A stretch of DNA of 30,339 nucleotides, taken from positions 10,439 to 40,777 of the forward strand of contig DHUT01000083.1 of the NCBI GenBank assembly GCA_002409285.1, read 5' to 3'. The notes under the pieces are model-generated. The model ran no database searches and was not told where the DNA came from. It worked only from the letters and a program-made list of their open reading frames with translations. This document shows, in pieces, positions 13,164 to 22,491 of this stretch (positions are counted from its first letter, which is position 1; each line of letters opens with the position of its first letter). Position numbers and translations under genes: made by a program. The stretch comes from Firmicutes bacterium UBA5227 (GTDB lineage Bacteria; Bacillota; Clostridia; Tissierellales; Sedimentibacteraceae).

Positions 13164-15368
13164 ATGAAACTTGATCCTAACAAAAAGATTGATATAAAAG
13201 AACTATTGGAAGACCTTGATAAATATGAACCCAGAAGACGCGGATGGCACTGGAGAGAAGGGCAGAATGAGAAAAGAACCGTAGGAGATTTCGAATATCA
13301 CGAAACATCCGAGGGTTTGAAAAATTCCGTTCCGCTGCCGGGCAGCAGGGGATTTGGGTACATTGATCCACAGCCGGATTGCGTTATAACAACAGAAATT
13401 GCATCAGGAAGATTTGAAGACGATATAAGAAGAATGCGCATGGCTGCATGGCATGGAGCCGATCACATTATGGTTATCAGGACTGCGGGACAGTCGCACA
13501 TAGATTCATTGCTGGAAGGAACTAACCAGGGTATAGGCGGTATCATGGTAACAAGAAAACAAGTAAGAGCCAGCAGGAAGGCTTGTGATTTAATTGAAGA
13601 CGAAGTAGGACGTCCGATTAATTTTCACTCATATATTTCCGGTGTTGCGGGTCCGGACATCGCTGTAATGTTCGCCGAAGAAGGTGTAAACGGCGCCCAC
13701 CAAGATCCCCAGTACAATGTATTATACAGAAATGTCAACATGGTAAGAAGCTTTGTGGATGCCTGCGAAGCCAAGAAGATAATGGCATGGGCCGATATGC
13801 TTCAGATAGACGGAGCTCACAATGCCAATGCCACAGCAATGAAAGCATGGAAGGTTATGCCCGAATTAATGGTTCAGCATGCCATTAACTCTGTGTTTTC
13901 AAGAAAAGTTGGCATCAAACCTGAAAACATTGCATTGTCAACAGTACCTCCCACGGCTCCGCCTGCACCTTGCATGAGGTTAGACCTTCCTTATGCGGTT
14001 GCTCTGCGTGATTTGTTCAGGGATTACAAGATGAGGGCTCAGCAAAATACAAAGTATATGGAATCAGATACTCGTGAAGCGGCTGTTACTCACACCATGA
14101 ACATGATGATTTCAAGGCTGACAAGCGCAGATATCCAATCTACAATAACTCCGGATGAAGGAAGAAATGTTCCGTGGCATTATAATAACATTGCAGGAGT
14201 TATGACAGCCAAGCAGGCTCTTACGGGCATGGACGGCCTAAGAGAAATGGTTAAGCTGGACAGGGAAGGACCGTTAGGCGATGATGTCAGAGAGCTTAAA
14301 GAGCGTGCTGTATTGTTCATGGAAGAAATTCTTGAGGTTGGCGGCTACTTTAAGGCTGTAGAACAGGGCTTCTTTGTAGACAGCGGCAAGTATCCTGAAA
14401 GAAATGGTGACGGCATTGCAAGAGAAATAGAGGGCGGAATCGGATACGGTTTTGTATATGAAAGAGATGAAGATTATTTTGCCCCCGTATCCGTTCATTA
14501 CGGGTATAACAATGTGCCGAAACAATTTACAAAAGCCAGTGATGCCATAGGAGGAGATACTTTCGAAGACCGTTCAAAGATTATTTATATTGATGAACTG
14601 GACGAAAACGACAATGTTAATGTAAGACTTGAGGAAACAGAAAAATATTATGACACTAACCTAATAAAACCTGAAGTGGAATGGAGAGCAGACGGAACAG
14701 TACTTATGTCAATATTTCTTCCATTAGATGAAAGAACGGCAGAATTTGCCGCAATTAAATGCGGTGAAAAAATGGGTCTTGAAGATGTGACCGTCGTGCA
14801 TAAACAGGTTATGCATCCATCCGAAGGAACCTACTGCGAGGTTAAAGGAAAGGTAAACTTTGACATTGACATAAATGAGCTGATAATTCCTGAAAAACCG
14901 GAAGTATTGTCAGAAGCAGAAATCAGAGAAGATATACAAAATAAACCTATGTTTGTAGTTGCAGCAACAGTCGGGGAAGATGAACACTCCGTAGGATTAA
15001 AGGAAACTCTGGATATTAAGCACGGTGGTATCGAAGGCTTCGGCATTAAGTATGAATATCTCGGAACATCATGCCCTGTTGAAAAATTAGTTGATGCCGC
15101 AATTGAAACTAATGCGGATGCTATTTTGTTAAGTACCATTATAACTCATGACGATGTACATGTTAAGAATATGAAAAAAATTAACGATTTATGCGTAGAG
15201 AAAGGTATAAGAGACAAAGTAATGATTATCTGCGGAGGAACGCAGGTTACAAATGAGATAGCTGTGGAAGCCGGACTTGATGCAGGATTTGGAAGAGGAA
15301 GCCACGGAATTGATGTTGCAAGCTTTTTAGTAAAACACAGAAGGGAAATGAAATTAATTGAAGGTTGA
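13164..15368 (+). CDS. oraE: D-ornithine 4,5-aminomutase E subunit
   Basis: OraE binds adenosylcobalamin and PLP and carries out the 1,2-amino shift on D-ornithine by a radical route. It has 734 residues: an N-terminal TIM-barrel region, a dimerisation segment and a C-terminal Rossmann-like B12 domain. The base-off cobalamin motif DxHxxG is DEHSVG at 606-611, with H608 as cobalt ligand. K619 in LDIKHGG lies 11 residues later, the same spacing as the histidine and PLP-lysine pair described for the Clostridium sticklandii enzyme. The domain ends with IICGGTQVTNEIAVEAGLDAGFGRGSHG. GGAGGG precedes the ATG. The last 11 bp overlap the MutL-like gene. Confidence 0.97.
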   Translation: MKLDPNKKIDIKELLEDLDKYEPRRRGWHWREGQNEKRTVGDFEYHETSEGLKNSVPLPGSRGFGYIDPQPDCVITTEIASGRFEDDIRRMRMAAWHGADHIMVIRTAGQSHIDSLLEGTNQGIGGIMVTRKQVRASRKACDLIEDEVGRPINFHSYISGVAGPDIAVMFAEEGVNGAHQDPQYNVLYRNVNMVRSFVDACEAKKIMAWADMLQIDGAHNANATAMKAWKVMPELMVQHAINSVFSRKVGIKPENIALSTVPPTAPPAPCMRLDLPYAVALRDLFRDYKMRAQQNTKYMESDTREAAVTHTMNMMISRLTSADIQSTITPDEGRNVPWHYNNIAGVMTAKQALTGMDGLREMVKLDREGPLGDDVRELKERAVLFMEEILEVGGYFKAVEQGFFVDSGKYPERNGDGIAREIEGGIGYGFVYERDEDYFAPVSVHYGYNNVPKQFTKASDAIGGDTFEDRSKIIYIDELDENDNVNVRLEETEKYYDTNLIKPEVEWRADGTVLMSIFLPLDERTAEFAAIKCGEKMGLEDVTVVHKQVMHPSEGTYCEVKGKVNFDIDINELIIPEKPEVLSEAEIREDIQNKPMFVVAATVGEDEHSVGLKETLDIKHGGIEGFGIKYEYLGTSCPVEKLVDAAIETNADAILLSTIITHDDVHVKNMKKINDLCVEKGIRDKVMIICGGTQVTNEIAVEAGLDAGFGRGSHGIDVASFLVKHRREMKLIEG

Positions 15369-16716
15369 TGTACTGGTAGCTGAAATAGGCAGCACCACTA
15401 CAGTAGTTAATGCATTCAATGGAATTGGCACCGATAACCCTGCCTTTGCCGGGCAGGGTCAGGCGCCTACAACCGTTTTAGAAGGTGATGTAACAGTCGG
15501 ACTTAAGGGCGCTATTGATTCCTTATCAAAAAACCTGCAAGCGGATGAAATAACATGGGATGATATGTTGGCTACCAGCAGTGCTGCAGGCGGATTAAAG
15601 ATGACTGTCCATGGTCTTGTTTATGATATGACGGTCAGAGCAGCAAAAGAAGCTGCATTAGGAGCCGGAGGAATTATAAAGATGATTACCTCAGGCAAAA
15701 TAAGAAGAACAGATTTGAAAAAAATACAGGAAATTAAACCTAACATAATTCTTGTTGCCGGCGGTGTAGATTACGGTGAAAGAGATACAGCACTTTACAA
15801 TCTGGAAATGATCCTTTCGATGGGGTTAAATATTCCGGTTATTTATGCGGGAAATATTGAAAACCAGGAAGAAGTGCGTCTCATGTGCGAAGAGGCGGGA
15901 AATCAGGTATACATTGTTGAAAATGTATATCCCAAAATAGATACTCTTGTGGTTGAACCTACGAGAAAAATTATTCAGGATGCCTTTGAAGAACATATAA
16001 TTCATGCACCGGGCATGAGCAAGGTCAGAGAGCTTGTCAAGGGTCCTATTATTCCCACGCCGGGTGCCGTTATGGAGGCGGCTAAGGTTTTAAAAGAGGA
16101 AATAGGAGATCTGGTTGTATTTGACGTGGGCGGAGCAACAACTGATGTTCATTCGGTAACAAAGGGCTCCGAAGAGGTTAGTTCAATATTAATCAGTCCT
16201 GAACCGGAAGCAAAAAGAACTGTGGAAGGAGATTTGGGAGTTTACGTTAATGTAAATCATGTTGTTGAAAAGATAGGAATGGATAATCTGAGAAATGAAT
16301 TTCCGGATGTAGAGGAACTCCTTGCGGATTACAAGCCCATACCTGAAACAGAAAGAGAAAAGCAATTTGTGGAACGACTTACTCAGGAGGCTGTTTTAGC
16401 GTCATTGGAAAGACATACAGGTCGGTTAAGGTATTTTTATACTGCGTCAGGCAAGAAGACCGTGGCAGAAGGAAAAGACCTTACTGCAATAAAATATATT
16501 GTGGGAACAGGCGGTGCTCTTACAAGGCTTCCCCAAAAAAAAGAAATACTCGAAAAAGTAAAATGCCATGGCAGGGAGCAGGAACTGTATCCTACAAAAA
16601 TAGCAACAGTGCTGATTGACGAAGACTATATTTTATCTTCACTGGGAGTATTGTCAAAAAGCTATCCGGAAGACGCTCTTAAATTAATGAAAAAAAGCTT
16701 AGGAGTAGGTGAATAA
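15358..16716 (+). CDS. MutL/GlmL-family protein, probable aminomutase reactivase
   Basis: This 452-residue protein belongs to the GlmL/MutL family (not the mismatch-repair MutL), found beside B12-dependent carbon-skeleton and aminomutases. It has an ASKHA-type ATPase fold: VAEIGSTTTVVNAF at the N-terminus (phosphate 1), VAGGVDYGERDTA, and FDVGGATTDVHSV (phosphate 2). The role is inferred: an ATP-driven chaperone that swaps damaged cobalamin out of OraE. Translation appears to start at a TTG (15358) inside the oraE end, as no in-frame ATG or GTG is near and the family begins exactly there. AGGG lies about 12 nt upstream, a long spacing, so coupling to oraE may matter. No competing function is suggested by the sequence. 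Confidence 0.88.
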   Translation: MKVDVLVAEIGSTTTVVNAFNGIGTDNPAFAGQGQAPTTVLEGDVTVGLKGAIDSLSKNLQADEITWDDMLATSSAAGGLKMTVHGLVYDMTVRAAKEAALGAGGIIKMITSGKIRRTDLKKIQEIKPNIILVAGGVDYGERDTALYNLEMILSMGLNIPVIYAGNIENQEEVRLMCEEAGNQVYIVENVYPKIDTLVVEPTRKIIQDAFEEHIIHAPGMSKVRELVKGPIIPTPGAVMEAAKVLKEEIGDLVVFDVGGATTDVHSVTKGSEEVSSILISPEPEAKRTVEGDLGVYVNVNHVVEKIGMDNLRNEFPDVEELLADYKPIPETEREKQFVERLTQEAVLASLERHTGRLRYFYTASGKKTVAEGKDLTAIKYIVGTGGALTRLPQKKEILEKVKCHGREQELYPTKIATVLIDEDYILSSLGVLSKSYPEDALKLMKKSLGVGE

Positions 16717-16717
16717 T

Positions 16718-17788
16718 ATGTATCCCAGACTGGTGATTGATTTAAAAAAAGTTAAGAATAACCTGGATAAAATAACGGAAATGGTAAAGGGCTCGGGATG
16801 TTCCCTTATGATAGTCACAAAGGGCTACTGTGCGGATATGGAAATTTACAAACTGCTTGAGGAATCAGGAATTGATTATCTGGCTGATTCAAGAATTCAG
16901 AATTTGAAGAAATATAAAGGATCAAAAAAAGAAAGAGTTCTTTTAAGACTTCCTATGATGTCCGAGGCAGAAGAAGTTGTTGCCAATGCCGATTTGTCAT
17001 TAAATTCAGAAATTGAAACAATCAGGAAGCTGAATGAAGCTGCAATAAATCAGAATAAGAAGCATAAAATACTTCTTATGATCGATTTGGGAGATTTAAG
17101 AGAGGGAATTTTCTTTAAGGACGAAGATGAAATTTATCATGCTGTTGAAGAGATACTTAAGCTTTCAAATATTGAACTATATGGATTAGGTGTGAATTTG
17201 ACATGCTACGGTGCTGTGATACCTAAGAGGGATAATCTTTCATTATTAGTTGAAATAGCTGCAAAAATAGAAAAAAGGTTCAACATTAAATTACAAATGT
17301 TATCGGGAGGAAACTCGAGCTCGGTTTATCTGATAGGTAGGGGAGAGCTTCCGGACGGAATTAACAATCTTAGAGTTGGCGAGGCATTTTTACTTGGAGA
17401 TGAAACTGCTTACAGTCAAATGCTTGAGGGATTCTGCGACGATGCGTTCATATTGGAAGCTGAAATAATCGAATTAAAGGAAAAACAATCAGTTCCTTTG
17501 GGAGAAACAGGAGTTGATGCTTTTGGCAACAGACCTGTTTACGAAGATTTAGGAGTAATAAAAAGAGCCATAATAGCAGCAGGAAGACAGGATGTGGATC
17601 CTGACGCACTGCATCCTATAGACTCTGAAATATCCATATTGGGAGCAAGTTCTGACCACTTGATTTTAAATGTAAGCAATACCGGAACGAATTACAAGGT
17701 TGGAGACATTATAAAATTCAAATTTGGCTATTCAAGCCTGCTAAGGGCCACAACAAGCCCATATGTGGAAAAAGTATATATAAACTAA
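16718..17788 (+). CDS. orr: Ornithine racemase
   Basis: Orr is a PLP enzyme that interconverts L- and D-ornithine, supplying D-ornithine to OraSE. The 356-residue protein has an alanine-racemase-like N-terminal barrel. The PLP lysine is probably K35 in MIVTKGYCAD. Supporting segments are DYLADSRIQNL, LLMIDLGDLREGI, LYGLGVNLTCYG, LSGGNSSSVYL and NNLRVGEAFLLGDE, all typical of the YhfX/Orr-type racemases. I use the ATG at 16718, preceded by AGGTGA at 5 nt and AGGAG at 12 nt, rather than a GTG at 16709. It overlaps no neighbour and closes the operon just before a strong terminator. Pathway context makes ornithine the likely substrate. Confidence 0.93.
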   Translation: MYPRLVIDLKKVKNNLDKITEMVKGSGCSLMIVTKGYCADMEIYKLLEESGIDYLADSRIQNLKKYKGSKKERVLLRLPMMSEAEEVVANADLSLNSEIETIRKLNEAAINQNKKHKILLMIDLGDLREGIFFKDEDEIYHAVEEILKLSNIELYGLGVNLTCYGAVIPKRDNLSLLVEIAAKIEKRFNIKLQMLSGGNSSSVYLIGRGELPDGINNLRVGEAFLLGDETAYSQMLEGFCDDAFILEAEIIELKEKQSVPLGETGVDAFGNRPVYEDLGVIKRAIIAAGRQDVDPDALHPIDSEISILGASSDHLILNVSNTGTNYKVGDIIKFKFGYSSLLRATTSPYVEKVYIN

Positions 17789-17797
17789 ACCAAACAT

Positions 17798-17821
17798 AAA
17801 AGAAGCCCTTTGGCTTCTTTT
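17798..17821. terminator. Bidirectional terminator after orr
   Basis: AAAAGAAGCC (17798-17807) and GGCTTCTTTT (17812-17821) form a perfect 10-bp stem with a CTTT loop. The stop codon of the convergent glycosyltransferase gene lies at its edge, so it serves both genes. Confidence 0.92.
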
Positions 17822-19085
17822 ATACTTCTTCAATTGATTTAACTATACTGTGAGTAATTGGTTTCCATTCAATTTTTTTAAATAATGCAACAATTGAAAT
17901 AGGAATATAAGTAAAGATGAATATGGGGAATGTAAACATATACTTAATTTTCTTCCATGTGGTTGATTTAATTTTCTTCCACTCTGTAACAGTAGTAACC
18001 ATACCTAATAAAAACAATATTATATAAGAGTTAATCGCAGGCATTAGTATTGCTGCAGAAGCCTCCCGAATTATTTCCGGATATACATCTATGTTAATTA
18101 AACCCACTGTTAAAAATACAATATTTACACTTACGCTCAGCAGTGATAGGAACAATGCAGGGCAAATAGTTACAAACATGTCATAACAGCAAAAACTTTT
18201 TTTAGTAAAGATACTTTTGACCAAATCCTTGCCATACTTGGCGAAAACCTGGTAAAATCCCTTAGCCCAGCGAAGCCTTTGATTCCAAGATTGTGAAAAC
18301 AGGTATGGCTGTTCGTCATATAATACCGCTTTGCCGCAGTATCCTATCTTTTCACCCTGTATTGCGTTGTCAACTGAAAATTCAATGTCTTCTGTTAACA
18401 AGTGGTGTTTCCATCCGTTATTTTTCCTGATTATTTTATCGCTGACCAAAAATCCCGTTCCTGAAATAGCGCAACCTGTATTTAACATCATTCTGGAATT
18501 GTTCAGGTACTTTGCTTCCCTTAAGAACCATAAGGAATAACCTGCAGACAGCCAGTTTGTATCATAATTTTTTGAATTCCTATAGCTTGTTACCACTTTA
18601 TATCCGTTATCAAATACTTTGTTCATTTCTGCTATGTAATTTTCATCCAGCAAATTATCTGCATCAAATACAAAGTATCCTTCATAATCGGAAGAGAAGT
18701 TCATTATTCTTTTAAAGGCATAATCCAAAGCATACCCCTTGCCTACATATTGCCTGTTGAATCTTTCAAAAACAGTTGCTCCTGCTTCTCTTGCCACTTC
18801 TGCGGTATTATCCGTGCAATTATCAGCTACTACATAAATGTCTACAAGCGAAGAAGGATATTTTTGCTTTTTAATGCTTTTTATCAATTGACTGATTACA
18901 GCACTTTCATTTCTTGCGGCAATTACTACAGCATATTTGTGATCTTTTACGGCAATGAAGTCTTTATTTTTTTTAAATAATCCTACCAGTACATAGTAAA
19001 ACTGATAGAAATAAAATCCCGTAAACAATATTAATATTACTAAATTGAATATGTTAATAAACGATAACAATTGTATTACCTCCAT
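17820..19085 (-). CDS. Membrane-bound family 2 glycosyltransferase
   Basis: This 421-residue protein resembles processive GT2 enzymes of the cellulose/hyaluronan-synthase type. An N-terminal membrane segment (about 10-32) precedes the catalytic domain, which has AVVIAARNESAVI, VVADNCTDNT, the DxD-like FDADN, the acceptor-site LLTEDIEF and the processivity motif QRLRW (about 268-272). Three or more membrane segments follow. These are the D, DxD, TED and Q(R/Q)xRW residues needed for activity. It would use a nucleotide sugar at the membrane to build a polysaccharide or glycolipid; the product is unknown. No partner such as a c-di-GMP PilZ domain is visible in it. It appears to be a single gene with its own promoter. 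Confidence 0.88.
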   Translation of the reverse strand: MEVIQLLSFINIFNLVILILFTGFYFYQFYYVLVGLFKKNKDFIAVKDHKYAVVIAARNESAVISQLIKSIKKQKYPSSLVDIYVVADNCTDNTAEVAREAGATVFERFNRQYVGKGYALDYAFKRIMNFSSDYEGYFVFDADNLLDENYIAEMNKVFDNGYKVVTSYRNSKNYDTNWLSAGYSLWFLREAKYLNNSRMMLNTGCAISGTGFLVSDKIIRKNNGWKHHLLTEDIEFSVDNAIQGEKIGYCGKAVLYDEQPYLFSQSWNQRLRWAKGFYQVFAKYGKDLVKSIFTKKSFCCYDMFVTICPALFLSLLSVSVNIVFLTVGLINIDVYPEIIREASAAILMPAINSYIILFLLGMVTTVTEWKKIKSTTWKKIKYMFTFPIFIFTYIPISIVALFKKIEWKPITHSIVKSIEEV

Positions 19086-19125
19086 CTTTAATCTTTGACG
19101 TTTTTATCTACTCTTCTACTTGGTC

Positions 19126-19153
19126 AGTATAGCATTTCTTCCAGTTAATTCAA
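19126..19153 (-). promoter_or_regulatory. Probable promoter of the glycosyltransferase gene
   Basis: Minus-strand TTGAAT (19148-19153) and TATACT (19126-19131) are 16 bp apart, with a start near 19119. A 15-bp palindrome TTAAGAATTTCTTAA lies immediately upstream (about 19153-19168) and could be a regulatory site. The rest of the 325-bp gap to 19410 shows no ORF or structured RNA that I can support. Confidence 0.6.
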
Positions 19154-19343
19154 TTAAGAATTTCTTAACATTCGTTTAATTTTCAAGGAAAACGCTCAAT
19201 CTAAGCTGCCGGTGAAGGTAAAGTTATTATTCCTTATTTACATATTTTTATACTTTTTAAAACCGAGATTCTTCTTTATCGGCGAATGACTGTGAATAGT
19301 AATATGCCGACAGTACACACAACATGAAAAATCATAAAATCGA

Positions 19344-19372
19344 TTGACTATTTTGAGTGTATATATTATACT
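19344..19372 (+). promoter_or_regulatory. Promoter of the CorC/HlyC-type gene
   Basis: TTGACT (19344-19349) and TATACT (19367-19372) are 17 bp apart, giving a start near 19379 and a 30-nt leader with GGGAGTG before the ATG. Confidence 0.78.
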
Positions 19373-19410
19373 GTTAATATATCATAATTAATTGGGAGTG
19401 ATTTACAATA

Positions 19411-20673
19411 ATGGACGATGACGGTATAAGTCGGGTCGCAATATTTATTTTTCTGTTATTGCTGTCTGCGTTTCTTTCAGCGGCAGAAACAGCATTTGTC
19501 AGAATTAACAGAATAAGAATGAAAAATTTAGCTTATTCAAACGATAAAAAGGTAGAGTCAGTTTTGAATTTAGTAAATAATTATGACATACTGATGTCAA
19601 CGATTATAATTTTAAAAAGCATTGCCAATATTACTGCAACATCATTAGGAGTATATGAATTTTCCGGATATTTTAATAATTACGGAACAGTTTTTGCGAC
19701 AATCATAACAGTTTTGCTGATTTTGCTTCTGGGAGAGCTGCTGCCAAGAGGATTGGTTAAACTGGCACCTGAAAAATTTTCTATGTTTGCATCCCCGGTG
19801 CTGAAAGCTTTGATTTCTATCTGTACACCGGTAAATTTCATTCTTTCTTCAATAAAAAAAGCATTTAGCAGGATATTTAAGGCTGAAATACAACCTTCAA
19901 TAACAGAGGATGAATTTAGAACAATGATTGATGAGGTAGAAAACGAAGGCGTAATAAATAAAAATGAAAGCGATTTAATACGGTCCGCAATAGAATTTAG
20001 CGAAACCGTGGTTGAAGATATCTATACTCCGAGAACTGATATTGTAGGTATAGAAGAAAATGAAGGATTAGACGAAATAAAAGAAAAATTCATTATCAGC
20101 GGTTATTCAAGGCTTCCTGTATTTAGCGGGGATATGGATAACATAGTTGGAGTTCTCCATGAGAAGGATTTTTATCAGGCTTTAAACCGGAAGGAAAAGG
20201 ATATTAAAAAACTTGTTGCTAAGATATTATTTGTAACAACTAACAAAAAAATATCTGAGCTTTTAAAAGAACTTCAGCTTTCAAAGGCTCATATGGCAGT
20301 AGTAATAGACGAATACGGAGGCACGGAAGGGCTTGTAACAATGGAAGACATCATAGAAGAGCTTGTGGGCGAAATATGGGATGAACATGATGAGGTAATC
20401 GAGTGGTTTAAAAAGACCGGAGAAGATAAATTCTTGATTTCCTGCAATGCAGATTTGGATGATATGTTTGAACTGTTTGGGTTGGAACCTGATGAAGAAA
20501 TGGATGTTACAACAGTAAATGGTTTTATTACAATGCTCTTTGAGGGAATACCCGAAGTCGGAGGAAGGCTTGTTTACAAGGACATAGACATTACCGTAAC
20601 TAAGGCGGAAGCTAAAAGAGTCCTGGAAATACAGGCGGAGAAAATTAAGAAAGACGCAGCAATTACAATGTAA
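19411..20673 (+). CDS. CNNM/CorC-HlyC family membrane protein
   Basis: This 420-residue protein has the usual layout of the family: an N-terminal DUF21 membrane domain with about four spans (FLLLLSAFLSAAETAFVRINRIRMK, and LLILLLGELLPRGLVKLAPE), a linker with EVENEGVINKNESDLIRSA, a pair of CBS domains (IYTPRTDIVGI and MAVVIDEYGGTEGLVTMEDIIEELVGEIWDE, shown here in parts) and a C-terminal CorC_HlyC domain (VNGFITMLFEGIPEVGGRL). Family members bind Mg-ATP through CBS and are linked to Mg2+ or other cation export; direct transport is debated. The sequence is intact. It is a single gene ended by a strong hairpin. Confidence 0.9.
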   Translation: MDDDGISRVAIFIFLLLLSAFLSAAETAFVRINRIRMKNLAYSNDKKVESVLNLVNNYDILMSTIIILKSIANITATSLGVYEFSGYFNNYGTVFATIITVLLILLLGELLPRGLVKLAPEKFSMFASPVLKALISICTPVNFILSSIKKAFSRIFKAEIQPSITEDEFRTMIDEVENEGVINKNESDLIRSAIEFSETVVEDIYTPRTDIVGIEENEGLDEIKEKFIISGYSRLPVFSGDMDNIVGVLHEKDFYQALNRKEKDIKKLVAKILFVTTNKKISELLKELQLSKAHMAVVIDEYGGTEGLVTMEDIIEELVGEIWDEHDEVIEWFKKTGEDKFLISCNADLDDMFELFGLEPDEEMDVTTVNGFITMLFEGIPEVGGRLVYKDIDITVTKAEAKRVLEIQAEKIKKDAAITM

Positions 20674-20700
20674 TAAATGTAATATAAGATATATTTTTAT

Positions 20701-20735
20701 AAAACAAACATATTATTTAATAATATGTTTGTTTT
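20701..20735 (+). terminator. Terminator after the CorC/HlyC-type gene
   Basis: AAAACAAACATATTA (20701-20715) and TAATATGTTTGTTTT (20721-20735) are perfect complements (15 bp) with a TTTAA loop, ending in a T-rich arm. AT-rich but long, so a convincing intrinsic terminator. Confidence 0.82.
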
Positions 20736-20788
20736 ACTGTGTGGCAAAAGCAGATTACATATGTGGACTGTCAACGAAAGGATTTGTT

Positions 20789-21367
20789 ATGAGAACAATA
20801 TGGATTATTTTAATAGGGCTCGGACTTATTTTTTCATTTATAAACGGCAAGCCTGAAACAGTTACAAATGTTTTATTTTTTGAATTGCAAAAATCCGTTG
20901 AACTGATATTAAGCCTACTTCCTGTAATGGCTTTTTGGACCGGCTTAATGACTGTGGTTGAAAAGTCGGGTATATTAAATAAATTGTCCGATATACTCAA
21001 ACCAATGGTCAGGTTTCTTTTTAAAGAAGTTCAGAACAACACGAAAGCTATAAATGCAATCATTATGACCATTGCAGCCAATATGCTTGGCATTGGCAAT
21101 TCTGCAACTGCATTTGGTATAAAGGCAATGCGAGAAATGCAGCTTGCCAATAAAGATAAAAATACGGCAAGTAACGCAATGTGTATGTTCCTGATAATTA
21201 ATGTATCCTCAATCCAGCTTATTCCTATAAATATTATAAAATTAAGAGCTGATGCCGGAGCATTGGCACCTGGGGATATAATGCTGCCTACCATTGCAGC
21301 CACAACATTTTCAACAGCCGTGGCAATATTGTTTGCAAAATATTATGAAGGGAGAGAAGACCGTTGA
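20789..21367 (+). CDS. spmA: Spore maturation protein SpmA
   Basis: SpmA with SpmB is needed for dehydration of the spore core and heat resistance in Bacillus subtilis. The 192-residue membrane protein has several hydrophobic segments and family motifs: FINGKPETVTNVLF, MAFWTGLMTVVEKSG, IMTIAANMLGIGNSATAFGIKAM, and IINVSSIQLIPINII. It belongs to the nucleoside-transporter-gate (Gate) family. The ATG at 20789, preceded by AAAGGA 6-7 nt upstream, matches the family start; an upstream in-frame start at 20729 lies in the terminator arm and is unlikely. Its stop overlaps spmB by 4 bp. The gene marks the organism as a spore former. Confidence 0.95.
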   Translation: MRTIWIILIGLGLIFSFINGKPETVTNVLFFELQKSVELILSLLPVMAFWTGLMTVVEKSGILNKLSDILKPMVRFLFKEVQNNTKAINAIIMTIAANMLGIGNSATAFGIKAMREMQLANKDKNTASNAMCMFLIINVSSIQLIPINIIKLRADAGALAPGDIMLPTIAATTFSTAVAILFAKYYEGREDR

Positions 21368-21879
21368 GTATGTCGGATATAATATTGCCGGTGGTTATCG
21401 GTGCTATATTGTTCTATGGAATATATAAAAAGGTGGATGTGTACGGTGTGTTTGTTGAAGGAGCTATGGAAGGGGCAAAGTCAGCCATTAACATATTCCC
21501 ATACATTTTAGCGGTTATATTTGCGATTAATTTATTCATTCAGTCTGGGGCGGAAAATTTTATAGTAAGTCTTCTGGCACCAGTTACATCACTAATCGGG
21601 TTTCCGACGGAGCTGTTATCGCTGTCAATAGTTAAGCCGTTGTCGGGGGGAGGATCTCTTGGTGTATTTCAATCCATATTAGACGGTTACGGACCGGACT
21701 CTTATATAGGAAGAAGTGCTTCAATATTGATGGGTTCGTCAGAAACAATCTTTTATACTACCGCAGTTTATTTTGGAGCGGTTGGAATAAAAAATGCCAG
21801 GCATACGGTAAAAGTAGGATTAATTGCACATTGTGCATCAATTTTTGCTTCACTGCTGGCAGGCAGATTCATGTTCTGA
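21364..21879 (+). CDS. spmB: Spore maturation protein SpmB
   Basis: SpmB is the partner of SpmA in spore-core dehydration. The 171-residue membrane protein contains the expected segments: FVEGAMEGAKSAINIFPYILA, IVKPLSGGGSLGVFQSIL and ASILMGSSETIFYTTAVYFG (shown in parts). Length is normal. Translation probably starts at the TTG at 21364, overlapping the spmA stop, with GGGAG 9 nt upstream; an ATG at 21370 is the alternative but lies 15 nt from that site. It is the last gene of spmA-spmB and faces the convergent DUF5317-like gene after 14 bp with no clear terminator between. Confidence 0.94.
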   Translation: MSMSDIILPVVIGAILFYGIYKKVDVYGVFVEGAMEGAKSAINIFPYILAVIFAINLFIQSGAENFIVSLLAPVTSLIGFPTELLSLSIVKPLSGGGSLGVFQSILDGYGPDSYIGRSASILMGSSETIFYTTAVYFGAVGIKNARHTVKVGLIAHCASIFASLLAGRFMF

Positions 21880-21893
21880 TTATAATTAAGCGT

Positions 21894-22484
21894 TTAAACA
21901 TTACTGTCATTCGCAGGGGACTCCTTTGAAGTCTCTTTTTTCCCCGATTCCTGCCATGCGGCAAAAACACCAATAAGTAAAAATACATCACCAAAACTTA
22001 TTGTTTTAGGATAGGGATAGGGCGGAGGCAGGGTAATTATATCACACAGTATTTTAAACCTTGTTTCCTCAGTTAAAAGAGAGTGAACCAAATCCTGACC
22101 TGTTTGCAGATAAATTCTTTTAGTCTCTGCATTTGAAACTATTTCTGCAACAAAAACCGGCATTTTAAAGTCATTTGAAATAATGGCAATAAAATTCATC
22201 AAAGTTCCTATAAAAAGAAGCTTCATAAAGGTTTTATTGAAATTTAAAAGTGTGACGGCGAGTATTGCAAGATATATCAGCCAATGGAACGAAAGGGTCT
22301 CAAACAAGCCGCCTCCGCTGAAATTTTTATAAACAAATTCAGCGGCAAGTTCAACTGCTGCGGCTATTATCAATATTTGATAACCTTTAATTTCAAATGC
22401 TTTATTTATTGCATTAAGTTTTTTGCCCCTTATTAGCAAGGCAAATATTGAAATTACAGAAAAAAATATTATTTCCGGAATCAT
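21894..22484 (-). CDS. DUF5317-like membrane protein
   Basis: This 196-residue protein has about five hydrophobic segments and resembles the DUF5317 family of Gram-positive membrane proteins of unknown function. The most telling part is the C-terminal ITLPPPYPYPKTISFGDVFLLIG, where the family has a proline/phenylalanine-rich loop followed by a SxGD membrane segment, and MNFIAIISNDFKMPV before it. The ATG has an AGGTGG site and begins 7 bp after the HD-GYP stop, so the two are probably co-transcribed. No enzymatic motif is visible. Confidence 0.75.
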   Translation of the reverse strand: MIPEIIFFSVISIFALLIRGKKLNAINKAFEIKGYQILIIAAAVELAAEFVYKNFSGGGLFETLSFHWLIYLAILAVTLLNFNKTFMKLLFIGTLMNFIAIISNDFKMPVFVAEIVSNAETKRIYLQTGQDLVHSLLTEETRFKILCDIITLPPPYPYPKTISFGDVFLLIGVFAAWQESGKKETSKESPANDSNV

Positions 22485-22491
22485 GATCCAC

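Noticed and set aside
20740..20790. TGTGGCAAAAGCAGATT as a sigma-54 promoter for spmA
   Set aside because: The TGGCA half is present but no TTGC block at the needed spacing; spm genes are normally under sporulation sigma factors.
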